From positions 27,143-91,142 of the forward strand of contig JAURVB010014527.1 in assembly GCA_033002965.1 (NCBI GenBank): a stretch of 64,000 nucleotides of DNA, given 5' to 3'. The notes under the pieces were generated by a model, which saw only the letters and a list, made by a program, of their open reading frames with translations, searched no databases and was not told the origin of the DNA. The position numbers and the translations under genes are program-made. The DNA comes from Piper betle. Lineage: Eukaryota; Streptophyta; Magnoliopsida; Piperales; Piperaceae. Positions within the stretch are counted from its first letter, which is position 1. Every line of letters begins with the position of its first letter. Below are positions 11,791 to 23,664 of this stretch, piece after piece.

Positions 11791-12229
11791 TAAAAGCTTC
11801 CTTGTGATTATGGTCTTCATATATAAGCTTTTTCGTGATCACCATGGTTCTTTTATTGGCAAAGTTCCCTCGATCCAAAGTTTCAAACCAACCAAATTGA
11901 AGTGAAATTGTCGCTTTGGTCATACTGAAACACATCGAGGAAACTGAAATACATCGATCCAATGTTCCCTCGATGTATTACATATATACATGAGTAAGTT
12001 CCATCTATCACTCCTAGTAATATATAATGGATCTTACGTATATATTATATTAGGGACTAATTTCGGAGAATCAGATATCATCCGAACAATATCTTCACTG
12101 ATGAATATTTTTATCATTCAAAGTATAGTTTCAAAATTCCTTTTTGCCTCCAAAAAAACTCCCCGACTCTACTTCGTAGCTTAGAGTTAAACTTCGTGAT
12201 AGCCCCAATGGCTTCTCCAAACCAAATCA
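11791..12229. other. intergenic sequence upstream of the TPR pseudogene
   Basis: Missing 5' exons of the TPR gene would be expected here, but no TPR-like translation is found in any frame. Two short direct phrases (acatcgaggaaactgaaa, then acatcgatccaatgttccc) hint at a small local duplication. Confidence 0.3.
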
Positions 12230-12470
12230 TAAAAATTATCAAAACATAATATTTTTCTTTTAGATAAACTAAATCAATATATTTAATTAATAAAAATCAC
12301 ATATTTATAAATTTTAAATGCCAAAAAAAATAAGATGTATTAATTTCATACAACTTTTTATTAATATAATTAAAATTTTAATATAAATGATTTTAAATCA
12401 AGTCTACTTCATAACATGCCGATTCGAATCCAAATTTCAAGCTTTTAAACTATAATTACTAGAAATCAAG
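12230..12470. repeat. dispersed AT-rich repeat, copy 1
   Basis: The stretch ending TTCATAACATGCCGATTCGA and its AT-rich lead-in resemble 63430-63670, which has TTTATGACATGCCAAGTCGA in the same order and orientation. Similarity is clear but diverged. It is probably an old non-coding transposon family; no terminal repeats were recognised. Confidence 0.5.
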
Positions 12471-12980
12471 GGAAAATCCCTTAAAATTAACTTGGCAAGT
12501 TATTAAAAATAAAAACTCATTCTTGACGATTGGTATATTATTGGTTTTCCTCTACAGTTGAAAAATCACAAATACACATATTTTTTAGATTAAAGTTATG
12601 TATTTTGATTAAGCTGACCTCGGGCTATCGGCTCACAAGTACAAATATTTTTACTTGCATTGAAATGTAAAAGATACTTTCGGTTAAAATGGTGCATGCA
12701 CGGAGAAATAGAAAGTTGGACGTCGAAATAACTGATCAGCTCTTGCCTTGTACAAGTCGATTAAAAATTTGTCCAGGGAAGGTGGGCTTTGTTGGAGCAA
12801 AGGTGACGAAATGAGTAGATGGCTTGGACGGCCTCCTCACCCCGGTTATATATATATATATATAGGGTTTAGATACTTGGAGGGCTACCGCAAGAAGTTT
12901 TCTTATAATCGCCTTTGATTTAAGCCGTCTGATTATAAGGATTACCCAAATCTATTTTAAATCTCATAACCCTTCCTCCA
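12471..12980. other. intergenic sequence with a short (TA)n run
   Basis: Mixed AT-rich spacer with a TA microsatellite at about 12848-12864. No gene is seen. Confidence 0.35.
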
Positions 12981-13110
12981 CTCCCGTCTATGCTGCCAAC
13001 CCTCCTCCCACTCCCGTCCACGCCGCCACTGCCCTTCGCCCTTCCTCCCACTCCCGTCCACGCCGCCACTGCCCTTCGCCCTTCCTCCCACTCCCGTCCA
13101 CGCCGCCGAC
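12981..13110. repeat. GC-rich minisatellite, 40-bp period
   Basis: The core CTCCCGTCCA recurs at 13011, 13051 and 13091 (exact spacing 40), with a diverged first copy at 12981. Units contain CACGCCGCCACTGCCCTTCG. Open frames here follow from the repeat and are not taken as genes. Confidence 0.85.
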
Positions 13111-13335
13111 TCCCTTCCCCTTCATCCCAAGAGGGAACCCGCCGATTGCCCGCCCAAGAGCCGGCGTGGGGAGCATGCTGCCAACACCCTTCCCCCTTCC
13201 TACCAAGAGGGAACTCGCCAAATGCCTGTCCAAGAGCCGGCGTGGGGAGCATGCTACCAACACCCTTCCCCCTTCCTCCCAAGAGGGAACCCGCCGATTG
13301 CCTGTCCAAGAGGTGGCGTGGGGAGCAGGTCACCA
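13111..13335. repeat. GC-rich minisatellite, 76-bp period
   Basis: AAGAGGGAAC recurs at 13129, 13205 and 13281, an exact 76-bp period. Each unit also carries CCAAGAG(C/G)(C/T)GGCGTGGGGAGCA. It directly follows the 40-bp minisatellite and shares its strand asymmetry (C-rich plus strand). Confidence 0.85.
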
Positions 13336-13819
13336 CTGGTTGGCATTCTTGGTTGTCTGATGTTGCCGGGGAAGCTCTCAATGGATGGATCCCTCGCCTA
13401 GCCGATTCGTCCTAAAAGCTCAACAAGGTTAGCTCCTTCCTTCAATTTTCCCGGATTCCAATGTATCATATGTATTTTTTTATTATCAGTGAATTGATGA
13501 ACTGGTTGTATGTATTTGGTAGATTGGGCAAGGGATGTATAGGAGCAGGAGAGTCTGAAGTTCATGGCTCCAGAGATTTGGATTCTCAGGCATCTAGGTA
13601 CGTGTTTTTTATATGTTTAAGAAGGTACATGTCTTGTTACATTTGGGTAACGTATTTTGAATACAATTGCATTGGAGAAATCTTTCACATTGCCGAGGGT
13701 TTGATTGTTTAGCAGGAAGATTGTAGTAAATCATTCTATTGGATTTTCACGCACAATGTTTTCTTGTATGGAATTTATGGAGTATTTGTGTTAGGGAGAA
13801 CAAGCTTAGCCACTGACAG
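13336..13819. other. intergenic sequence downstream of the minisatellites
   Basis: A plus-strand segment at 13523-13598, bounded by possible AG and GT sites, is open and reads LGKGCIGAGESEVHGSRDLD. It could be a captured exon, but I do not recognise a family. Nothing else stands out. Confidence 0.3.
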
Positions 13820-14060
13820 TTGTGTTTATCAATTGTTTTATTTGCATTAGCTATGCTAGAGGTGATATTTGAGTGTGCATTCCTATATATATATATAAAC
13901 TCGGGTGACTAATTTCTCATTATAGACATTCTACACTTTTTGGATGTGTCTTTTGCCTTTTGGGAAATTAGTCACTTGAGTTTCTTTTATATATAGGAAT
14001 ACACACATAAATATCACCTTTAGCATAACTAATGCAAATAGAATAATTAATAAACACAAT
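13820..14060. repeat. foldback repeat with arms of about 96 bp
   Basis: Arms 13820-13915 and 13965-14060 are near-complementary: TTGTGTTTATCAATTGTTTT and TTTGCATTAGCTATGCTAGA pair with matching sequence in the right arm. The loop is 49 bases. The arms include a short (TA)n run. No flanking target duplication was found. It could be a small MITE or a hairpin transcript source. Confidence 0.8.
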
Positions 14061-14640
14061 CGTATGTGGAGCTCATTTCGAGTTGTGAACTTTGAATTTT
14101 AAGGAAACCAGAAAACAGAGTGGTTGAATGTTTAAGTTGTAAATGGTTTTATGAATTTAGAATGAAGTGAGATGTATTTATATATAAGTGGGTTGTCCAG
14201 AGTGATGAAGTGTGGATGACCACCATGATACTACATTCTTCGGCATTTGAAATTTTTTTTTATATTTGACATGTTAATTTAAAATCCAAACAAAATATAA
14301 TGTACACATAGTAGTGATCGATACATGTGAGGTTATCTAAATTGACAAAGTGTGGACGTATACACTGTTGCACTTCACTCTCCGGTATTTAGAAAATAAT
14401 TTTTTTGTTTGACATATTATTTTGAAATTTGAACGAAAAGGGACGTACAAATGAAGTAGTGGTGGATATGTGTGAGGGTCATCCAAATTGAGGGCGTACA
14501 CTATTTCTTTGCACTCTCCAATGCTTAGAAAATAGCTTTTTTGTTTGACATTATTTTGAAATATTAATGAATTGGGACTTACACATGTATTAGTAATCGA
14601 CCCATTTGATGATTGCCTTGTATGACAAAACGTGAACGCA
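14061..14640. repeat. degenerate tandem repeats, period about 120-130 bp
   Basis: About four diverged units share the order cact(tc)(a/t)ctctcc-gg/at-ttagaaaata, tttttttgtttgacat, attttgaaat and ggga-ytyacayat. The clearest pair is 14375-14500 and 14510-14620. No gene is seen. Confidence 0.6.
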
Positions 14641-14969
14641 AGCTATGAGACCGCATTCTTTTAAAGTTATAGTAGTTAACATGTTAATAATTTTGACATG
14701 AAAAAGTTCATATGAACATAATTTAATCAATATATGAATTAAATGTAAATAATAAATTATATATATAAAAACATTCATATTATAATATAAAGTGGGATGT
14801 ACTCGTATAGAAGCTGTCGTCACGTTTAGAGCTCGTCTCACTTCTTATTATAATGATAATTTCAATATGTATATAGTTTACTCTTGACATTTTATTCATG
14901 TGTTAATAAAATTGTATTCATATATACACTTTTTTGTCAAAATTATTAAGGACCTTTAAAATCCAAAAT
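14641..14969. other. AT-rich spacer
   Basis: Sequence between two sets of degenerate tandem repeats. No gene or clear repeat is seen. Confidence 0.3.
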
Positions 14970-15400
14970 TGCTCACTAGTAAGTGAGGGACACTCTAGTG
15001 TCACTGTATACGTTCATTGCCTTCACAGCTCCGGAAGTGGTATGCGTATCTATTATTTTTTCAAATAAGCTAAGTATGGGACAATGTATCATCATTGTGT
15101 GTGTCCTTTGCCTGCACACCTATAGATATCCCACAGATGTGTTGACAGCTTCCATATGTGCACGTCTTACTTCTTTTAAATAGGTTAAGTGTGAGACAAT
15201 ACAGAGTCACCGTGTGCATCTTGCCTTCATCGCTCTAGACAACTTCAAACGTGTCAAATGCTTTTATATGTGTACATTTCACTTCTTTTAAATAGGCCAA
15301 ACACATGGTGACACTATGTTGTCATGCACTTAGCCTATTTGAAAGAAAGTGAGACGTATATATAAAGAAGGCAATGATTACCATGTAGTATATGTCAATC
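14970..15400. repeat. degenerate tandem repeats, period about 110-130 bp
   Basis: Units share (a/g)cttcttttaaatagg, gtgtgagacaat or equivalent, and tgccttcatcgctc / tgccttcacagctcc, with consensus spacing near 120. The last unit runs into gcctatttgaaagaaagtga, an inverted version of the same phrase, which suggests part of the array is inverted. Related phrases recur at 16470-16520. Confidence 0.55.
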
Positions 15401-18400
15401 ACAACAAACTTTAGATCAGTGAAATGATTGTTTTATTTTTAAGGGATTCTGATCACGCTGTATTTTGAGTTCTTTACATTCGGAAAAAACATAGAGGTTT
15501 ACGGGATTGTTTAGTATAACGTATATATAGACATGTGCTTGAAAGGATATTAAAGGTGACTGCCAATAATTACTTGGCCTTTGTGCTTAGGGCAAAGAGA
15601 TATATAAAAGAAAAGAAAGGACTTAATATATACTGATAGTCCTAAGGGACCAAAAAAAAAAAAATGCAGAGAGAGGTATCGGTAGACCGGTCAGTTCAAG
15701 ATATTATTGGGTTTATAGCTTAATGACTCCTAAGTAGATGCCCTTATAAAAAGTTCAGTAGAAATATATAATACTTTTCTTTTAAATTAAGGTCATCTCT
15801 CATTTAAAAGTTTAATATTTAGTTATTTTTTGGAATAATGACATCCGTTAGTAACATTTTTTTTAATATGATATATATAGGTCTTGTATTCTTGAGTCAA
15901 CTTTAGTGAGAGGATAAATAAACACAATATGCACTTGAGCTTAGTGCAATATTTTCTTTCATACTTTTATTTATATTTGATGAATTTTTATATTTATTTT
16001 AGTAAAGTTTTCTATTTTTAAGACATCAAAAGGGTTGTTTCAATCTATATAATTAATATAGTTTAACAAATTAACAACTTTTAGATATAATTCGACTCGA
16101 TCCAATCATAATATTTTTGATTTAATTTTTCAAATAAACCAAAATCAAGGTGTTATGGTCTAAGTTTTCACTTTTAACCACTCCTCCCACCAACCCACCT
16201 ATTCCTGACACTTCCACTCTCATTATTGTTCCTTCTTCTCCATGCCTTGTACACTTATTCCTCCTCCCCGTTCCCCCTCCTACATTACCCTCTCCTTTGC
16301 CCACCTCATCCTCTTCTTTTCCAAAACCAACAAAGCTAATCATTACCACCTCATCCTTCGCCTACCTAGTAGGGTGTGGGTATGATAACGAGTACCACTC
16401 TACTGTGTGTATGTCTCACTTTATAGTGTATTGGCACAATATTTAGCTACATTTCATCACAATTGATGACTCTCAGACGTGTCGACTGCTATTTTATATG
16501 TACGTCCCACTTCTGCCACTTTTCATAATAACATTTCAAAGCCTTAATTTTTATATTCGTTGTATAGTGTTGTCTCCCTGTTGTCATCCACACTGAATTT
16601 GGAATTCAAAAAATAATCTACACCATCGACATTCAATCTAGGCCAGGCCAAGGCCCGTCATCTATCTAAGTATTACCCATTGAACTCGTCTGATTTGTTT
16701 GAAACAAAAAATATTAAGTCAGGACCAAACTGAGTTCTGTATAAAAGCCCGACAATGCTGGCCCAACCCGAAGGGTAAATAAGACAAAAAAGTTGCCGAG
16801 GTCTCCTATTTGAAGTTGAAATGGGCCTTGTCACTGATGTAATGAATGGGCCGCTTTATGTCCCCGAACACTAATTTGTGCCCTTTTCACTTGTCATGTC
16901 TGATGTAATTGGATAAATTGTTTTTACTTTTTTAATGTATTTATTTGGAAAAAAAACTAAAATACGAAATCTTAACCCGTATATTTGAAGGTACAACAAA
17001 TGGGCATAGCCAAATACTTATCGCTCTAGGAAAAGGGTTAATTTGGAATAAAAGAGTGAAGTCAATGAATGGATATGAGAGGAAAAGGAAGAAAATGGAT
17101 TGATATGATATTGGCAGTTAAAAAAATGTTGGAAAAAATTAGTATTAGTTGGTACTCCAGTGTCAAGATATTTAATGTGAATTTTTGAATTATCAGAATA
17201 GTTGGATGATGAGAATAATTTTTTCTAACTCATAAAAATTTAACAAATGATCTAAATAAATGGCTAAATCTATATATCGATGATATTATTATATCAGTTA
17301 TTGTTGGTACCAAGCAATCTCGGGAATATTTGTAATGCCCTCATTATGAGGAAAAGACATCAGATTTTGGAAATTGGCACTTCCATCTGCTTAATTGTAA
17401 AATGCTATGAAGTTAAAGGATGAAAATCCACTATTAATGTGAAGGGCATTCATATGATGAAATTCTTTAAGATAAATTTAGTGATTTAATAATAAAATTT
17501 TCACATCTACCTAGATTTTTTGTTGCAATATTTTATCTTTGCAATTCTAATTATGTTAATGAAATTAGAGAAATGACCATAAACAACTATATATAAAAGG
17601 CCAGCAACAACACCCAACATAAAAATCTTATTATGCATAGCCATGAAATATATATGAGGAGAATATATAGAAGATCTCTTAAATTAGACTCATATATAAT
17701 ACTTATTGGAATAAAATCTAATATATAATTAATAAGGATTATAAATCTTTAATACAATTATATATCTTGAAAATATGACTGGAGCCCATCAATCTAAACT
17801 TCGATGAAATTATTACAAATCAAACCTTGAATAAACTGGATGGTGGCTGGTCTAGATATAAGAGGTAGGATGGGCCCATGGTCAAGGAAAGAAATTTCAA
17901 CAATAGAGTTTTACAAAGAGAGGTGGACTGTGAAATTCTTTAAATTAATCTCATATATATATCTGATATTTATTGGGATAAAATATTTTATATTAACTAG
18001 GCTGTACTTATAAATTTTTAATTTTGGATAATCATTTTGAAGATCAGATAGATAATTTAGTCCATCTTACAAGTTGCCATGATACCTAAATATTTTTGAC
18101 TTTGATTGGGATGACTTGTGATATAAATATATGTAGTCGACGTAGGAAACGTATAATTAATGTGCATGAGATAAGTTGTAAATATTTATATGTAGACGAC
18201 TTTTGTTATGATAATAACTTGATAATTTACATGATATAGTCGATGAAACGTAAGGCTTTTGATTCATATATATACTGTAATCAAGAGCAAGAGTGTGGGC
18301 AAAAGAATTTCTTGTAAGTACATATTTTACAGGGCTACAAGATGTTTCCCGACTCAGATGTTTGTTGAGTATGTTGCAAGGAATCAATCATCTGAGCTTG

Positions 18401-18447
18401 CGAAATGAATCTGCCATTAATTTTTCATTGAACTCAAAATTAACGTA
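15401..18447. other. AT-rich intergenic sequence
   Basis: No gene is supported. A C-rich patch (16180-16380) is open in two antisense frames but of low complexity. Two diverged copies of an 80-90-bp segment lie at about 17670-17755 and 17935-18025 (share ctcatatatataa, attgggataaaat and aataaatttttaat-like phrases). A short related tract of the 14-15 kb repeats is at 16470-16520. Confidence 0.4.
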
Positions 18448-19751
18448 TCAGTTCACATTGACGATCTTGAAGGAAGGGTGACGAAGGCCGAGCTCGTCCT
18501 CCCTCGCCCCTGGCTTATCCGTCTCATTCCCCGTCCTCTTCAATCTCCCACTCCCCAACGACTTGTGCATGTACCCATACATCTGAACTATCTGATTATC
18601 CCCGAAGTTGAAGGCCCTCTCCATCTGCTTCAAGCACCGCTCCGCAGAGTAGTCCACCCCAAACTTCCCACACGGCTTGCACCCGACAAAGTGCGTCACC
18701 AGCGGCCATCGATTGTCACCCAGTCCCGGGTGGTACTTCTCCATCATCTCCTCGTATCTGTCCACCACCATCCCCCAAAACCCATGCAAGCTGTATTGGT
18801 TCTCCAAGTACACCCTGCTCGCCCACTTCTCCTTCTGGGTAGTGAGGAGGTATACCATGGCGGATTGGTCGTCGCCGTCGAACTCAGGCCGGTCAGGCAG
18901 GTGTTTGGCAAGCAGCTTGCCGGCGTCTTCGCGGACCTTGCCTTTGGGTCCCATAGACGCCCAGACGTCGAGGAGGTCGAGCGTCCATTGGCAGTTCCGG
19001 ATGAAGAAGATGCCGGCGTTTAGACCAATCCAACTGCGTTGCTCGTACACCTCTTTGTGCCGACCATCCATGACGAGGTTGTGGTTGGCGTAGCGCTCCC
19101 ATGGGACCTCGAAGGCCATGTCGGTGAACATGGCATCGGAGTCCATCCACCAGATGAACTCTACCTCTGGGTGGGCGAGGAAGAGGGTGCGGATCAACGG
19201 TATCTTGGCCCAGAAGCTGTTCATCTCGTCGTCGAGGATGGCGAGGTTGTAGAAGATCGCGTGGCCGTGGATACGGCAGTAGTCGATCTTGTTCTTGATG
19301 GATTTGAGCAGGAAGTGGTCGCCCGCCGGGTTCTCGCATGGCTTGGGGGACGTCCCTGTTACAAGCAGCACTCTCGGCTTGCCCGGGGCGACGAAGTTTG
19401 GGAATTCCGGGTGGGATCGCAACCATTGTGAGCGTTGCTCGTCCCAATCCGTGATCTTTGGTCCCAAGCTATACGGTTCTTTGGGAGCCCTCTTCCTAAA
19501 AACTTCATCATCCCCACCTCGTCTCCTGCGTCATCCTCCACAATGTCCTCCATCGTAATCATCGGTGCTCGTGGGCGATCTTCGGCGGAGGTGTAGGACT
19601 CGAGGAGGAGGCGGTGGGGTTGATTGTAGTGGTCGTCGGCTTCGGGGTTCTCCATGATACTACAGATGATAAGGAGAATAAGGAAGAGGAAGAAAAATGT
19701 GAGCGTGAAGTGTTGAGCCCCCGCCTGCTGCCCCATGCAACGTCGTCCCAT
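18448..19751 (-). pseudogene. XXT-type xyloglucan 6-xylosyltransferase copy 1 (GT34), frameshifted
   Basis: An intronless GT34 gene in two overlapping frames. The N-terminal frame starts at 19751 (MGRRCMGQQ) and has a signal anchor (FFFLFLILLIICSIM) and stem. The catalytic frame runs from about 19490 to 18448 with LGPKITDWDEQRS, the metal-binding WWMDSDAMFTDMAFE, GDDQSAMVYLL and THFVGCKPCGKFG. The two join only if one base is restored at the A5 run at 19498-19502 (T5 on the coding strand), where intact paralogs have one more base. GT34 XXT enzymes add xylose from UDP-xylose to the glucan backbone of xyloglucan in the Golgi. All catalytic landmarks remain, so either the break is recent or the homopolymer was misread. 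Its 5' flank is similar to that of copy 2. Confidence 0.85.
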
Positions 19752-20240
19752 TGCAGCTTCCTCTCTAATCTAAGTCTTTGACAATTTCCTTTCCTACTCA
19801 GAGAAGGCCACCAACCAGATTGTGAGTGAAGAGACGTGGGTTTGGATTGAATTTGAATGAAGGCAAGAAGAACGTGAATTGGAGACATGGACAGCATGAT
19901 CCTTTTTTTTTCATTTTCCTCTCTGTTCTCATATACGTTAAATGGAATGATTGGAATTGAAACTTCGTCTCTTTCTTTGGAAATGGACGAAAGCAACTAA
20001 GAACACAAAGTTTTTGGTCAAACAATTTTTGTGCTTTGTTGGCCAAGTAATTGGGACGTGGGAGGCATAACTCGGTGATCACTTCTTTGGAAAGAACATA
20101 AAAACGATGGCTTACGACTTACGCGAGAAACGTAGACTCCTCATTTCACAAAATCAGATAGTTATGCTCGTGTACAAGCCACGATGATGAGGCGTAACAA
20201 GATTGACACGAACTGGGCATAGGGGTTGCACTAAATGCGA
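19752..20240 (-). promoter_or_regulatory. 5' flank of XXT copy 1, shared with copy 2
   Basis: Blocks such as GAATTGGAGACATGGACAG and CTCTTTCTTTGGAAAT, and a tract near 20120-20180 (cctcatttcacaaa, cagatag, ctcgtgtac), occur in the same order in 51013-51750 upstream of copy 2. The duplication therefore included several hundred bases of promoter DNA. Specific factor sites cannot be named. Confidence 0.55.
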
Positions 20241-21060
20241 TCTATATTAAAGTTTGACTCAATTTTATAGATGATTTGCCTTAACCCACGTGAGGCCCGG
20301 ACAAAGGATTCGAAATAAAAAGTATGAACAGATTTTTTGTTGGTGAAGAAAATTATCAACATGATGAGAATCGGTTTGATTTTGAATTTTAAAAATTATT
20401 TTATACTTTCCTTTAATACTTCTATCTTTTACATTGATGCATGAATTAATCTATGAAATCAATGTAACAGTAAAAACTCATTTGTTTTATCGAAGCTAGT
20501 TATTGTGATATACCGAGAGTCTTTACCTACCTTTATAGATAGAAGGTGTATGAGTCATGAAAACTACAAGAGTTACCTGTTTTCTTGTGGTCGTGACTAT
20601 GTGTTTTGCCAACTAATTTTGAGACGAAAGATATTGCCTCCCATGTTATTATACTCGTGTAGGGAGAAGAATCTGTAAATTCCTCAAAATAATTAGCCAT
20701 TAAGAATTATTAGTGTAGGGTGTGGCTATATTGCTTTGAATAAAGTGTCCACAATAACGTGCCTCGGATTATTCTGATTTCAAGTGAATATTTTTCATTA
20801 TTGATTCATGCTTAGTTTTGTCATTTTGAGGTTTGCAATTTCAATAACCTTCTGCTCTAATATTTCCAACAGAATCAAGGACCAGTGGAAATATACAATC
20901 AAAGTAAGAACTTCATTAATGGGATTGTGTAAATAGATGGCAACGGTAATTTAAATGGTTAAGAGTTTGAAAAATGCAATGGTGATGACCCGCATAGTTC
21001 ACTCAACATGGCTTTAATTCGTACGTTGGGCTAGAGTTTTCAAATGTGATGAGGCTTTAT
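20241..21060. other. intergenic sequence
   Basis: Spacer between the XXT copy 1 promoter region and the GC-rich foldback. No gene is seen. Confidence 0.35.
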
Positions 21061-21069
21061 GACAAGAGG

Positions 21070-21180
21070 ACAGGGAGCCTGCACAGGCTCCTTACATGTG
21101 CTTGAATTTATTTGGAGCTGTTGATGTGCTTGAATTTGTTTCGAGCCGTTGATCCAACGGTTCGAAACAAATTCCACGGC
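21070..21180. repeat. short palindromes at the left edge of the GC-rich structure
   Basis: GGAGCCTGCACAGGCTCC (about 21075-21092) is a perfect palindrome. At about 21136-21178 GAATTTGTTTCGAGCCGTTG pairs with AACGGTTCGAAACAAATTC across a 4-base loop. A hairpin with the same AGCCGTTGGAT core closes the right edge at 23668-23708, suggesting that both belong to one element. Confidence 0.65.
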
Positions 21181-21239
21181 TCGAAACAAATTCCAGCACC
21201 CTTCACCCTCTCCCTGAGCACAGGCAGGGGGATCACGAC

Positions 21240-22985
21240 TACCGGCGGGCCAGCCTCCCCGGCCTCCTGTCGCCCCTAGAGGAGCTCCACCGCGGCCCCC
21301 CACCCGCCACCATGGTCCCCCTCCTCCCCCGCCCTGGGACGAGCTCCGCCGCCCGCCCCAGTTCCCGCCCCGTCTCATCCCGCCCCCGGCCGCCCGTGTC
21401 GGCCCCACCCTGTGCCATCTCCCCAAGCTGCCCCATTTCCCCCACCTGGGTGGGGGGAGCGGCAGCCGCAGCTACGGGGGGAGAATGCTGCCCCTCCCGC
21501 CCCTCCGCCTCCCGATTCACCCCTGCCCATTTCGCCCCCGTCCCGCTCCGTCTCCCCCGCCCCCACCCCCACTGGCAGCCGCTGCCCCACCCTCGCGATC
21601 CCCCACCGACCCCAACGGGCAGCCGGCGGCGAGTTCACCGGCGGTGGGGTGGGGCGGCAAACAGGGAAAAAAATAGGGGAGGGTAGTTTCGTAATAAAAA
21701 ATTGACCCGATCCCGACTCGAGTAAATATTACGAAATAAATTTTAAAAAATAAAATAATTTTGTAATAAAAACTTGGCTCGATCCCGACTCGAGTTAATA
21801 TTATGAAATAAATTTAAAAAAAATAAAATAATTTTATAATAAAAACTTGATTCGATCCCAACTCAAGTCAATATTACGAAATAAATTTTTTTTTAAAAAT
21901 AAAATAATTTCATAATAATTTTTTTAAAAAAATAAAAACTTTACTCGATCCTGACTCGAGTCAATATTACGAAATAAATTTTAAAAAAATAAAATAATTT
22001 TGTAATAAAAACTTGAGTCAATCCTCACTCAAGTCAATTATTATGAAATTATTTTATTTTTTAAAAAATTATTTCATAAAATTGACTCGAGTGAGGATCG
22101 AGCCAAGTTTTTATTATGAAATTATTTTATTTTTTAAAAATTTATTTCATAAAATTGATTTGATCCTCACTCACTCAAGTTAATTTTATGAAATAAATTT
22201 TAAAAAATAAAATAACTTCATAATAAAAACTTGAATCAATCCTAACTCAAGTCAATTTTATGAAATAATTTTTTTAAAAAATAAAATAATTTTATAAAAT
22301 TGACTTGAGTGAGGATCGAGTTAAATTTTTATTACAAAATTATTTTATATTTTTAAAATTTATTTTGTAATATTAACTCGAGTTAGGATCGAGTAAAATT
22401 TTTATTTTTTAAAAAAAATATTATAAAATTATTTTATTATGAAATTATTTTATTTTTTTAAGAAAATTATTTTATAAAATTAACTCGAGTGAAGATTGAG
22501 TTAAGTTTTTATTATGAAATTATTTTATTTTTTTAAAATTTATTTCATAAAATTGACTTGAGGACCGGGTCAAATTTTTATTACAAAACTACCCTCCCCT
22601 GTTTTTTTCCCCTGTTTGCCACCTCACCCAACTGTCGGCGACCTCGCCGCCGGCCACCCGTTGGGGCGGCTGCTGCGAGTGGGGGCGGGGGCGGGGGAGA
22701 CGGAGCAAGGCGGGGGCGAATCGGGCGGCGGTGGGGGAGGGGGGTGGGTGTTGGAACAGGGCTAGGGGGTGGCGTTCTCCGCCCCTAGCCGCAGCTGCCG
22801 CTCCCCCACCCATGTGGGGGAAATGGCGAGGGGAGATGGCGCGGGGAGGGGGAGACACGGGCGGCGGGGGGCAAGATGAGACGGGGCGGGGGCGGGCGGC
22901 GGAGCTCGTCTCGGGGAGGGGAGGGACCACGGTGGCGAGAGGGGGGCCGCGGGAGGCACGCGGAGGCTGGCCCGCCGGTGGTTGC
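21240..22985. repeat. GC-rich inverted repeat with AT-rich centre
   Basis: Left arm about 21240-21722, right arm about 22557-22985. In the same order and opposite orientation both contain CGGCGGGCCAGCCTCC, GACGAGCTCCGCCGCC, CATTTCCCCCAC-TGGGTGGG, AACGGG(C/T)(A/G)GCCGGCGGCGAG and GGGGAGGGTAGTTT. The centre (21723-22556) is itself made of repeats of gaaataaattttaaaaaataaaataattttgtaataaaaact-type units separated by cgatcc(c/t)(g/c)actcgag. They point one way up to about 22040 and mostly the other way after it. Whole-structure symmetry suggests a foldback-type transposon or an inverted dimer of a smaller element. Confidence 0.85.
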
Positions 22986-23059
22986 GGGGCGCCGGGAAGC
23001 TCGAACATTGGGAGAGGAGAGGAGGGTGAAGGGAGGGGAATGGTTTCCGCCCCTGCCCC

Positions 23060-23640
23060 ACACCGCCGCCGACCCCGCCTCACCCAGGCACCGCCCCGGC
23101 CGCCACCCTGCTCACCCCTTCCGCCCCTGCCCCACCCCGTCGCTGCCCCGTCACACTCGCCCCACCTCACCACAGCACCGCCCCGGCTGCCCCCCCAGCT
23201 CACCCCTTCAGCCCCTACCCCACCCCGTCGTCACCCCGGCCGCGGCGATGCCCCCCCCCCTGCTCACCCCATCCGCCCCCGCCCCACCCCGTCGCCTCCC
23301 CGGCCACCCCTGACCCACCCTCGTCACCCGTCGCGCCCCGTCGCGCTCACCCCGTCTCACCACAGCGCCGCCCAGGCTGCCACCTCCGGCTCACCCCTTC
23401 CGCCCCCGCCCCACCCTGTCGCTGCCCTGCCTCACCCTGGCACCACCCCGGCCCCCCCCCCGGTCACCCCTTCCGCCCCCGCCCCACCCTCCAGCCGCCC
23501 CGTCGCACTCACCCCGTCTGCGCCCCACCCAGCCGCCGACCCCGCCGCCTCACCCCGACGCCGCCCCGGCCACCCTCCACCGCCCCCTGCCTCACCCCGG
23601 CAGAGTCCCCCGCGTCACCCCGCCGGCCCGCTTCCCGTCG
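23060..23640. repeat. CCCCGCC-rich degenerate minisatellite
   Basis: CTCACCCC(T/A)TCCGCCCCNGCCCC is repeated at about 23112, 23264, 23391 and 23466, mixed with CACCCCGTCGC and CACCACAGC phrases. Strong strand bias (C on plus). Long open frames over it (for example 22731-23687) come from lack of A/T and are not considered genes. Confidence 0.75.
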
Positions 23641-23664
23641 GGAAACAAAGGGAGGCTCCCTCTG

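Noticed and set aside
12920..13415. Frames of 141-153 codons on both strands
   Set aside because: Lie in the 40-bp and 76-bp minisatellites; the peptides are repeats of the unit.
16122..16446. Opposed frames of 75 and 98 codons in a C/T-rich patch
   Set aside because: Low-complexity Pro/Thr/Ser or Gly/Glu composition, present on both strands, no splice or domain support.
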